DNA of 64,000 nucleotides from Pseudo-nitzschia pungens. Its lineage: Eukaryota; Bacillariophyta; Bacillariophyceae; Bacillariales; Bacillariaceae. Position numbers and translations under genes: made by a program. The first letter of the stretch is position 1; each line of letters begins with the position of its first letter. The stretch is taken from the NCBI GenBank assembly GCA_037355855.1, contig CM074759.1:7006001-7070000 (forward strand), written 5' to 3'. The notes beneath the pieces were generated by a model. The model was not told where the DNA came from, searched no databases, and was given only the letters and a program-made list of their open reading frames with translations. Shown piece by piece: positions 55,337 through 64,000 of the stretch.

Positions 55337-56383
55337 TCAGGGGAGCCACACAAGTTCCCCATCGATGTTCCTTTCTGTTCTTCCACCGTGAGTAGCATGG
55401 TAAGCCTCGCGCGCTGCGTTCATGTGGGCTTGGAAGGTCTCGTTGCTTCCTGCTACCATCAAAGCTCTTGTATTGGCGTCGAATGTCTCCGGTTGGTTGT
55501 TTCCGGAGCTCTTGTTGTAGTTCTTGGAGAACCGGTTCTTGGGACACTCAGACCAGTCATGATTGTGGCCTGGGATCCGACAGGGATTGGATTTCTTCTT
55601 GTTCTGGTTTCCCTTGTGGTTGGAATTAGAGTTGCGTTTGCGAGAATGGTTGTTGTTGTTGTTGTTGGAATTGTTCGAGCGCTTCTGTTGCTTATTGTTA
55701 TTCTTGTTGCTCTTTTTGTTGGCTTGGCGCTCGTGGCAGCTCATATGATCCACTATATGTTGTACGGTGGTATCTTCTTGGATTCCACTGTGGATGATAC
55801 CATAGCTCTCGATCCACGCGGAAGGAAAGGAATGGAGAAGGATGGTGAGTTTCTCCACTCTGGAGAGGGGAGCGCTGCTCCCATCTAGTTTCTGGGTATA
55901 CTTCATGAGGATAAGAATCCGGTCGGCATGCTCCTTACATGTAGCTGATGGGGTCTTTCGACACTCCGCGCTGCGCAAGTAAGTGTGCATGATGTCCCTA
56001 GCGTCTCTGGCATTGCAGTAGAGTTTGGTAAAGTCAAGGAATGCTTGTTCGTATCCGCCGATCTCATCTTGTGCGTACTGGTATTCTTCAGGGTCCAGGG
56101 GATCTTTTATCATGTCATTCCACTTGCTCTGAGCATCCGTAGTGAGGCATCGACTGAAGTGAGTGAGGTAGATATCAGTTGGAAGTCTTAGGAGCTTGGC
56201 GGCGTTCCGGAAAGACTCCTCCACAAAGAGGAGTTCTTCTAATCCTCCAGTCTCTGTGAACAGTGGGACTTTCATGCTGTCAGTCCGGTCCTCATCGACG
56301 TTGTAGAGGGTGAAGAGCTTTGGTTTGGTTCGATCGAAGGAACTTTTGTAGGTGATGGGGGGATCTCTATAGATACCGGCCAT
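55337..56383 (-). CDS. gag: Retrotransposon gag protein
   Basis: 348 aa from the Met at 56383 to TGA at 55337. The middle region resembles retrotransposon gag capsid domains (QSKWNDMIKDP...YEQAFLDFTKLYCNARDARD). It is followed by an Asn/Lys-rich basic stretch, likely to bind RNA, and a zinc-knuckle-like motif CRIPGHNHDWSEC. The TGA sits in the context CCC-TGA-GTC and the same frame continues 22 codons before the annotated pol start. Gag-pol synthesis by stop readthrough is therefore likely. Confidence 0.93.
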   Translation of the reverse strand: MAGIYRDPPITYKSSFDRTKPKLFTLYNVDEDRTDSMKVPLFTETGGLEELLFVEESFRNAAKLLRLPTDIYLTHFSRCLTTDAQSKWNDMIKDPLDPEEYQYAQDEIGGYEQAFLDFTKLYCNARDARDIMHTYLRSAECRKTPSATCKEHADRILILMKYTQKLDGSSAPLSRVEKLTILLHSFPSAWIESYGIIHSGIQEDTTVQHIVDHMSCHERQANKKSNKNNNKQQKRSNNSNNNNNNHSRKRNSNSNHKGNQNKKKSNPCRIPGHNHDWSECPKNRFSKNYNKSSGNNQPETFDANTRALMVAGSNETFQAHMNAAREAYHATHGGRTERNIDGELVWLP

Positions 56384-56487
56384 CTTGTTGGAGATACAAC
56401 TTGCCTCTGTTGTTGAGGATAAGGGTTGTTTGTTCGATTGTTTTATTTCAGTACTGAATTCTACTGTTTTCCTACGTTGAAGATAAA

Positions 56488-56499
56488 CAGTAATTACTG
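56488..56499. other. Perfect 12-bp palindrome at the expected primer-binding position
   Basis: CAGTAATTACTG, a perfect palindrome, directly abuts the inner edge of the element's 5' LTR, where a tRNA primer-binding site (starting TGG) would be expected. No obvious complementarity to a tRNA 3' end is seen. Confidence 0.6.
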
Positions 56500-56779
56500 T
56501 GTTACACTCTAAAGTAGAAAATTGGAGTAGTTTTAAAAAAGTGACTAAATCGTTAACTCTAAAAAGAGCATTTCAGTTTTCGTGTGAACGTTTGAATATA
56601 CACGAGCGTGCCTTGCTATTATTTGAATAACGACGCACATGCATTGCTGGGGCGTCCGGCGTACAGTTTGAATATTTGTATTCAAACACCGGTCAGCTCC
56701 TACTCTTGAAGCCGGGCGGCTTGTATGTGGGATTCGGTTAATTATTTAATCGTGGTTCATGCTACGCTAGCATGTCACA
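56500..56779 (-). repeat. LTR (5' LTR in element orientation)
   Basis: Second copy of the 280-bp LTR. Promoter function would reside here for minus-strand transcription. It is followed on the plus strand by the right-hand TGGGG target duplication. Confidence 0.95.
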
Positions 56780-56784
56780 TGGGG
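56780..56784. repeat. Target-site duplication, right copy (TGGGG)
   Basis: Matches 51102-51106. Confidence 0.85.
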
Positions 56785-58725
56785 GATGTGTCAAATCCAA
56801 GTTGGGTTCCCATGACTAAAAGACAAAATGAGACCAGTTGAATCTGGAGAAAGAAAAGTGATACTGAATCTGGCGTTTCCAATTGTATAATCATCAAACA
56901 AGTAAGGTACAGATCAACACCATACTCAACACTTTTGTGAGTGAAACACAAGGATTCTTCTCCTACGGCATCCAACCTACTGAAATGGCAAATGAGTGCT
57001 TACTGAACATACCACTATAATCCACTGTACCACCAAACAGCAACAATAACAAGCCCAACTCGTCTTCTAACAGGAGAAATACTCCCTTCTTTGTAATGTT
57101 AAATAATTGAAAATTAATTGCATGAAATTGACAAAGGATCCCTGTAGAGGTGCCCTGGAGTAACAAAAACAGTTATTCACTGCTGTCACTACTACTACTA
57201 CTACTACTAGTATGTGAGGCATGTTTGCGTTTCTTCTTCTTTTTCTTTGAACTGACACAAAATCAAAGCGCTTCCATCAACATGGTGTGTCTATCAGCCC
57301 ATGCTTCTTCACATGCTTCTTCTGTCATGCACTGCGCTTCTTCAGCTGCTTGTTCTCTTGCACATTCTGCATCTTCTCTTGCACATTGCTATGAAGATAT
57401 TCAAGGTGGATGCTATGATCTGTGCTAAAGGCTCCTGTGTAGGAGAGTGTACTGGGGCTACAGGCAGCAGCCTCCAGTAGCTGACTAACAGGTGCTAAGC
57501 TGAGTGCTGAGCTGTGTGCTAAATGGTTAGCAACAGGCTTAGCAACAGGCTTAGCAACAGGCTTAGCAACAGACCTATCCTGCTTAGTATGGATGCTAGC
57601 AGAAGTTACTAGGGCCGCCGCGTACGATTTGTACCAATCGTACGTACCCCGAGTAAAGCACCTGTTATGGTATAGCTAGATGCTACAGGGTTAGGGTTGC
57701 TAAGGCTACGAGATACTGAAAGATGCTAACCTACCATGATACCATTCTAAGATACTATGCTACCGCCGGGGTCGGGTCATTGGTGTATAATATGTACTAT
57801 GACCGGATACATGACCCAGACAGTTACCCAACGAGCTAGCATACGTTTGGATCTACTACGTACTTCGTAATAATTAAGCGGAGCTACGCTACGATACGCG
57901 ATACGATACAGAGCTGAGCTGGCGCTCAGCTCTGACGCTATTCACTCTTTATTTTCCTCTCTAAATTAAAAGCCTATCATGCCCTCCCCTTTCGATCGAT
58001 TCCGATGTACCTCTAGGGAAGTACCTTGTAGTACTACGAGTCGATTAGATCCCCGAAGATTGCTGACGAGCAATATCAACGCATTGCGCTTCTTCCCTTG
58101 CCTATTCTCTTATGCGTGCTTCTTCGGAACGGAGATTTTTTCAAAAATTGTGGAGAAATTGCGCTTCGAAAGGGCATGTTTGTTTGTTTACGCAGCGTAT
58201 CATGGGAAAAATCTTAACTTTTTTTTAAATTTTTATTTTCGTTGTACAGCTTCTAGGTATTTTCTACACAAAGGTACAGTTAAAATACGGAACACCAAAG
58301 TCGTCTCACATATACTTTGGAACGGAGAAAGTTCTTACGTACGAAGACGATACACATTCGGGGCGTTGATCTTTTCAATTCCTCCGGGAATAATCTGCAA
58401 ATAATAATTACTCCAGGAATAATCTGGAACGGATTTCCGAACAATAAAGAAGGGGTGACCTGCCGTTACGGGTACCGGTAAGTTACAACTATGAAATTAT
58501 TCACAGCTGTCCTTTAGTCCAACGCACCTACCGGTATGTAAGCCTTACTTCTTACTAACTTTTACTATTATCACTCGAAAATGTATCGGAATCTGACGCA
58601 ATTACGAGTGATAAAGACGTCTGTATTGTTGTCGGAGACATAGTATCGCGGAGAATCACGAGAAAGAGAGAAAACACATTATCAGATCCTTAGAAAGATA
58701 ATGCTCATAATTCCAGTTTTACAAC
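56785..58725. other. Spacer 3' of the retrotransposon
   Basis: About 1.9 kb with no supportable gene. It holds ACTACTACTACTACTACT simple sequence near 57188, TGCTTCTTC-type short repeats (57301-57390) and a 12-bp tandem repeat (57527-57572). TACGTACTTCGTAA lies near 57858, and a CAGCTGTCC half-site with ACCGGTAAGTTAC nearby at 58473-58540. The short frame at 57979-58404 has no recognisable features. Confidence 0.45.
57527..57572. repeat. 12-bp tandem repeat (TTAGCAACAGGC)
   Basis: About four perfect head-to-tail copies of a 12-bp unit in non-coding spacer. Confidence 0.9.
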
Positions 58726-61391
58726 TTGTTCAAAATCAGAGCAATAAAAGGTTCGGAAAGTTCATTCAAATCATCTACAACACCCTCCCAGCTACTGGCA
58801 ATTTTGTTTGACCTCGCCAAGATGCCAGAAGCAGACATCACAGAGCGTTCGAAGCATGTCGATAGAAGGAGTACCGTGGAGGCAATTCTTTCGGCTTCCG
58901 TGGAAAAGCTGAAGGCCAAGGGTCACCCATCGACAAAATATCCTCCTATTTACATGCCTCCCAAGCCATTGAAGCAGCACATACCGTCAATCCTACGCAG
59001 TTTAACCACAATTGTGTTCACGACGCTAGTGGGCTGGAGGACATACATTTCATCGTCTTCTAATCACACCGGACTGTTGACAATAGGCGTCGCTCTTCTT
59101 TTGTTGTTCATTCCCCTCATCATCTGTTCCTTTTACCATTTTGAGCACGTCGCAATCCTCAACTTTCGTGGAGTCCAGTTGATAAACTTGGGTGCATTTG
59201 TCAATGTTGTCTTTGGTAGCGGTGAGTTCACCGCTGGCTTTAGCAGCCAGGAACTCGGTACCTTTGCAGGTACTAGCCTGATTACCATCGGGACAGTGAT
59301 CTTTACCTACTCTACATTCATACTCGGTCCCTGGGAGTTCATGATCGGGACGCCTCTCTTATCAATCGGTCTTCTGCTACGGTCCTGTGATACATACCTT
59401 GCACTCTTCAACGAAATAAACGACACAGAAAACAAGCTCAACATTGCTGCGATACCGTTTTTTATCATCGCGCTTGGCTTCGTCATGAAAAAATCATATC
59501 AATCCATGCACTTACCCATTCTAGCGAGCTCCAACTTCAAGTTCTATGGCATTATCCTTTATGGTTCAGGCATAGTGTGCAACATTGTTTTCAGCTTGAC
59601 GTCAAGTGGAAAGAGTGGTGTAGTAGTGAGCTTTGCAAGTGCCCTTACATTCTGGGGAACCTCGATCTTTCTTCTGGACAGTGCCCGTACGAAAGACCAC
59701 TGCGATGCTGTACTTGAAGATCGATATCCAAGCACGCTTTACCTCGTGCGTCATGAGCTCGGATTACATGCCGCTAACATGACAAGTCTTATTGGCTTGG
59801 TTGCAAGCTTTGCCTCCATGACTTCACATTTGGTCTCAGGAAGTTCTACGATTTGTGATTCGAACATAATCGTGGAGTTCGTTTCTACCCAGCTAATTGC
59901 AGCTTCATTCATGATACTTTGGTTTTCTTCTATGCGTCCTTCGCTCTCAATCTCACGCAAAAAGAAAGAACATGAAATAAAGCGCGTACTAATGCTTGAG
60001 ATGATTGGCACGCTTCTTTTTGCTTCAGGGCTTGCATCATTTGGAGTATGTGAACTTCACCGGGCCTCTTTCTTCAAGGATATCCCTATTAATAATTCTA
60101 CACTCGCTCTGGAAGCTTCAAGAATCATAACTCTGATCGGGGCCACGTTCTTTGTGGTTGCCAACATTCCCATGCGTGCTGCGCCAAGTCCGATTTCATT
60201 GCTGAATCCTAGGTCCTGGGAAGGTGTCTTTCATCCCTGCAACTATGTTCTACTCGCTGCCATCTGGCTTCTGGTAGGAACAGCGTTGAAAATCGCTTCA
60301 TTGGATGCGCTTGGGTCAGCTGCATATGTATGGGCCTTTGCACTTTTACTCATCCATTGGTGCATGGCAAAGCATGTTTGGGATAGCATGAATCTTGCCG
60401 AGCGCCCAAAACAAGAGGGGTCTACCTGTGATACTAGTGACGGCAATTGTGATATCGATATCAGTCACAGCAGAGATGCATCGGGTGCTTTACCAGACAT
60501 TGATGACAGCATCGATGTAATGATCAGCGGCGGTGGAATTTCTGGTTTATTCTTAGCGTGCATTCTTGGCAAAACAGGGCTGAGGGTAACAGTTGTTGAG
60601 CGGCGTGCTGAATCAATCACCGACGCTCGGTTTGCCGTATTGAACTCTTCAAGCATGGAGTACATGGAAGACATACTTGATTCTGATATACTTGAGGAGT
60701 TGTTATGCCGTGCTATGCCTGAGTCGACACACTATGGCAGTATGCTTGTGTCAGGTATTGGTCATACTAATGCAGCCATCTGGAAGACAGCGAACTCGCC
60801 CGCAAGAAAGGTGCTTATGGAAAATCTTGCAAAGATAGACGACTGGACCGAATCGCGGACGATGGGGTCTAGATTTTCCTCTGCTTTGCCAGTACGCGTC
60901 ATGCAGTCTCATCAGGAAGAAGTGCTTAAACTTCAGCTAGAAAGATACGCAAATGTTGATTTACGATGTGGGTGGCTCCTCAAGGACTTTTCGATTGACG
61001 AAGAATTGGGCGTCTCATCCACGATAGTGAAAGTAATGGAGGATGCCAATGGAAAGCAACTTGTTGACCTGGAAGAAGGTGGTCCCGTCGAAAAGTTCAT
61101 CCATTCGAAGTTCATTGTTGGTTGTGACGGCCCGGGCTCTGTCGTTGCCAAGAAAATCAAGTTTAAATTTGATGGCCTTCTCAATCTTGCAAAGACAAGG
61201 TCTCTTCTTGTACGTGCACCCGGTCTCTATGAACGTGTGATGCAGACCGTCGGAAACACCCACCAGTACCAGGTCATACGGAAAAACTTTGGTGTCGCTG
61301 GCATCGTCGCAGCAGATCCTGTCAAAGATCTGTGGAATTTTCTCTTCCTCTTTGGCGACAAGGTTCAGGATGCGCCGGTGGATCAGGTTGC
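58726..61391 (+). CDS. Polytopic membrane protein fused to a FAD-dependent monooxygenase (3' end lost in gap)
   Basis: One intronless frame of 888 codons enters the N gap still open. The likelier start is Met33 at 58822 (MPEADITERSKHVD). Residues 90-590 hold about 13 hydrophobic membrane segments, such as LLTIGVALLLLFIPLIICSF, VLMLEMIGTLLFASGLASF and YVLLAAIWLLVGTALKI. From about residue 598 a PHBH/UbiH-type flavoprotein monooxygenase domain begins. The dinucleotide-binding motif is DVMISGGGISGLFLACILG...VVERR, then an Arg/Gln segment (RVMQSHQEEVLK) and the FAD motif FIVGCDGPGSVVAKK near residue 800. Such enzymes hydroxylate or epoxidise small hydrophobic or aromatic substrates. The membrane part has no family I recognise. 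The C-terminal third of the enzyme lies in or beyond the gap. Confidence 0.82.
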
Positions 61392-61891
61392 NNNNNNNNN
61401 NNNNNNNNNNNNNNNNNNNNNNNNNNNNNNNNNNNNNNNNNNNNNNNNNNNNNNNNNNNNNNNNNNNNNNNNNNNNNNNNNNNNNNNNNNNNNNNNNNNN
61501 NNNNNNNNNNNNNNNNNNNNNNNNNNNNNNNNNNNNNNNNNNNNNNNNNNNNNNNNNNNNNNNNNNNNNNNNNNNNNNNNNNNNNNNNNNNNNNNNNNNN
61601 NNNNNNNNNNNNNNNNNNNNNNNNNNNNNNNNNNNNNNNNNNNNNNNNNNNNNNNNNNNNNNNNNNNNNNNNNNNNNNNNNNNNNNNNNNNNNNNNNNNN
61701 NNNNNNNNNNNNNNNNNNNNNNNNNNNNNNNNNNNNNNNNNNNNNNNNNNNNNNNNNNNNNNNNNNNNNNNNNNNNNNNNNNNNNNNNNNNNNNNNNNNN
61801 NNNNNNNNNNNNNNNNNNNNNNNNNNNNNNNNNNNNNNNNNNNNNNNNNNNNNNNNNNNNNNNNNNNNNNNNNNNNNNNNNNNNNNNNNNN
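61392..61891. other. Assembly gap (500 N)
   Basis: Exactly 500 N, a conventional placeholder length, so the true distance is unknown. It truncates the monooxygenase gene from the left and the BspA-like gene from the right. Confidence 0.99.
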
Positions 61892-63529
61892 AGCCCTCTC
61901 CAATGTATTTCGCAGTCGGACGAACGCAAACACCAAATTCCTCACCCATCTTGTAGGAGGAGAAAGGAGCTCTGCCGATACCACACAAGAAAGCTTCGAC
62001 TTCCACATTCTTGGTTATCGAAGTACTCACAACATCCTCATCATCGTAACTGATGCTCACAGTCTGCGTGAAGTTTTGAAACTCTGCTTTGAAGTCGACC
62101 GTCACATTCAGCTTCGTATCCACAACCGAAAGATACTCTGCTCCATCTGTGGAGGTGTCAAAGTCCAGCTTTTTGGAAGATCGGGCGCCTGCAACAAATT
62201 GGTAAATCGTTTGTACGACACGTGAGCAAACCATTCTCATAATCATAATATCATATTGTTATTCAGTATTTGTTCGTATCCACAAAATACTTACAAAGAG
62301 CAACTTCTCCAGAACTGTCGGTTTTTGATGTGTAGGCAGCAGTGCTTTTCACATTCGTGATTGCGTATTCTGCAGCATCTATAGTACGTCGTCGGAAGAT
62401 AAAGATGGAGAATTCATCATGTGAGAGACCAAACAGAAAAAAGTTAAATGTACAAAAGCAACAAAAACGGTGACTTACAAATCGTGGCGCCATTTCCTGT
62501 TGAAACTGAAACTGTGTTTGCACTGTAAAGACTTGCGTCGAGGGCTGTGCCATTGATGCATGGTTCACCAGGTGGTACGTTGACAAAGAGCTCAGTTGCA
62601 ACATTTGACAGGTCCAAGGCTTTGAAATAGGTTTTCATATTGAATGGTTCCAGAGTCAGGACTTCGGCTGTTTTGTCGTTCACTTTCGCACGCGCAACCT
62701 TGTGTGTGCTGATTTGACAATCCCCACACCATTGTGAATCGGAAAACAATGGTGTTCCTCCAACCGGGCATCCCGAATCAAGAAACATATCAGTAACTAA
62801 ATTATCTGTTTTGACCTTCAATGGCCAAGTAAGAAGACACTGATTGAAAGCGGATGCGCCCTTGAACATTTCTTGAATCCTAAACACTAAGGAAAGGTCC
62901 CACGGATCGATGGGTTGGTTGAAAGAAGAAGCTCCATAAAACATAAAATCCATATACTCAACCTTTTGTGTGTTCCACGATCCAATGGGTTGGTTGAAAG
63001 AAGAAGCTCCCCGAAACATATTTCTCATATGAAAGACCTTTTGTGTGTTCCACGATCCAATGGGTTGGTTGAAAGCAGAAGCGCCATCAAACGCGAACAA
63101 CATATACAAAACATTTTGTGTGTTCCATGATCCAATGGGTTGGTTGAAGGATTCAGCCCCTTGGAACATAGATTCCATGTGTGTCACACTTGATGTGTCC
63201 CAGCAATGCAGTGGCTCGTTGAAAGTAGCCTGCCCACGAAAAGCTTGATACATATTATCTACTGCAGAAGTGTCCCAACAGTTGATAGGTAAGCTGTATG
63301 GGCAGGCGTTGGGGTTGTTAAGACAAGTAGAAATAAGGGCCTGAAACTCCGAATGATTTATCTCGGTAATCACAGGACGATCGCCAGGGCACTCGGCGGC
63401 ACATTGCTCAATTGTAGAAAGCTTTCGATTGATTTCTTGACCAATCTCCTTCGGAAGCTCAATCTCCTGCGACGCTTGGGCAAACCAGGCAATCCAAAGG
63501 AAAATGATGGAAGACAAGAAGAATCTCAT
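61892..63529 (-). CDS. Secreted BspA/DUF285-repeat protein (3' end lost in gap)
   Basis: Exon 1 is 63529-62479, exon 2 62378-62295 and exon 3 62188 to the gap edge. Introns have GTAAGT/GTAAGTA donors and TAG/CAG acceptors, and phases agree. A signal peptide (FFLSSIIFLWIAWFAQAS) is followed by REL/RKL-like sequence (NRKLSTIEQC). At least five copies of the BspA-like DUF285 repeat of about 24 residues follow, with the core M..MF.GASSFNQPIGSWNT. Then comes a Cys-containing region (GCPVGGTPLFSDSQWCGDC) and a C-terminal domain with further exons into the gap (SKKLDFDTSTDGAEYL, FGVCVRPTAKYIGEG). Repeats 3-5 are nearly identical at the DNA level, indicating recent duplication. These repeats are common in cell-surface proteins of bacteria, Trichomonas and diatoms. 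The function here is probably adhesive or extracellular, but this is inferred. Confidence 0.85.
62910..63165 (-). repeat. 72-bp coding tandem repeat (DUF285 units)
   Basis: Near-identical units of about 72 bp containing GATCCAATGGGTTGGTTGAA on the plus strand recur at about 62907, 62982, 63054 and 63130. Each encodes one FNQPIGSW repeat on the minus strand. Confidence 0.9.
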
Positions 63530-64000
63530 CTTGGACGATGACAGACTTGGTGCGATGTCGAATACGGAAAGGCGAGTTGCAAATAAATCAGCAACTGGTG
63601 AGTGAGTACAAGGTCATGTCCATGAGTCAGCAATGAAATCCATTGTTTGTGAATTACAAAGTAAACAAAATAGAATAGTATCGCGGAAGTCGTTTGATGC
63701 CGTTTGAGACATCCAGGGGAGGAGCCTGATTGATACAAAAATCACGTCGTAGGTCAACGACTGGTCACTTGTGAAGGAAGAATACAGTCTTGATGTGGTA
63801 CAGCAGGCGGACAACTCGTCATTTCGAACGACTTACAATTGAGAGAAGTAAGTTTCTATTTGCACAACCTGTGAAAATGAAATTGTGTGTTGAAACAGTC
63901 TTCGAATCCAAGGGGGAAAAAAAGCGGAATTTTTGCGTGAAGAGCTGGTTTAGGTATCGGAAAGTCTTGATCTCGCTTAGCAAAAAATACAGACGGTACT
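63530..64000. other. Upstream region of the BspA-like gene
   Basis: 471 bp to the window edge. It presumably holds the promoter of the minus-strand gene. Nothing else is recognised. Confidence 0.4.

Larger units (their letters stand above)
51107..56779 (-). mobile_element. Full-length Ty3/gypsy LTR retrotransposon
   Basis: 5673-bp element with two 280-bp LTRs that look identical on inspection and begin TG and end CA, flanked by TGGGG duplications. On the minus strand it encodes gag (56383-55337) and then pol (to 51416) in the order protease, reverse transcriptase, RNase H, integrase, which is the Ty3/gypsy (Metaviridae-type) order. gag and pol are in the same frame, separated by one TGA. No internal frameshift or further stop is present. 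With the matching LTRs, this indicates a very recent and potentially active insertion. No TGG-starting primer-binding site is visible next to the 5' LTR, and the polypurine tract is weak (GAGGCACTA). Confidence 0.96.

Noticed and set aside
57979..58404. 141-codon plus-strand frame with a hydrophobic stretch
   Set aside because: No recognisable motif, AT-rich spacer composition, and it runs into dispersed repeat motifs. Chance frame is more likely.
1..64000. CRISPR array or prokaryotic operon
   Set aside because: No regularly spaced repeats with unique spacers. Genes have introns and eukaryotic targeting signals. The tandem repeats seen are microsatellites or coding repeats.

Overview
The window reads as nuclear DNA of a diatom, probably a pennate one. 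Genes are separated by 0.3-2 kb of AT-rich spacer. Most carry short GT-AG introns (about 80-280 nt). Several predicted proteins start with a signal peptide followed by an AF-type plastid-import motif (VNAFSP, VNGFAP, DAFVSP, AAFGAP). Silica- or cell-surface-style RXL motifs, BspA/DUF285 repeats and a diatom-type cyclophilin fit the same origin. There is no sign of prokaryotic operons. One 500-base N gap (61392-61891) cuts two genes. All exon joins below were deduced by eye from splice consensus and reading phase.

Layout. 0.4-4.2 kb: DEX1-like FG-GAP membrane protein (one intron, one apparent frameshift). 4.8-5.9 kb: plastid ribose-5-phosphate isomerase (minus). 6.5-7.9 kb: EF-hand/adenylate-type kinase fusion. 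8.2-10.3 kb: class III PLP aminotransferase (minus, 3 exons). 11.5-12.2 kb: small plastid-targeted protein of unknown role. 13.3-15.0 kb: GCN5-type acetyltransferase with bromodomain. 15.3-17.9 kb: SUN-domain nuclear envelope protein (minus, apparent frameshift). 18.9-22.2 kb: unrecognised secreted/type I membrane protein with an RKL motif and an RS-rich tail. 24.0-25.9 kb: plastid-targeted aromatic amino-acid permease family member. 26.3-29.4 kb: PPR protein with a probable upstream exon (minus). 31.5-34.1 kb: CBS-PP2C fusion with a 24-nt micro-exon. 35.1-36.4 kb: tRNase Z-like metallo-beta-lactamase protein. 38.0-40.1 kb: ankyrin-repeat protein. 40.4-41.1 kb: membrin Qb-SNARE (minus). 42.1-43.6 kb: six-exon cyclophilin (minus). 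44.8-46.7 kb: ENT-like 11-TM transporter (minus). 48.2-49.4 kb: scramblase/LURP-one-like reading frame broken by three in-frame stops (minus). 51.1-56.8 kb: complete Ty3/gypsy LTR retrotransposon with LTRs that look identical and a 5-bp target duplication (minus). 58.7-61.4 kb: polytopic membrane/FAD-monooxygenase fusion running into the gap. 61.9-63.5 kb: BspA/DUF285-repeat secreted protein (minus), also running into the gap.

The genes are functionally unrelated housekeeping or lineage-specific loci. No pathway cluster is evident. The strongest items for a second look are the membrane-monooxygenase fusion, the scramblase-like frame with three nonsense codons and no frameshift, the retrotransposon whose gag and pol share one frame across a single TGA, the CBS-PP2C fusion with its micro-exon, and the RKL/RS-tail surface protein. 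Spacers are rich in short dispersed motifs (GGTAAGGTTACC-like and ACGAAGTAC-like) and contain one foldback element.
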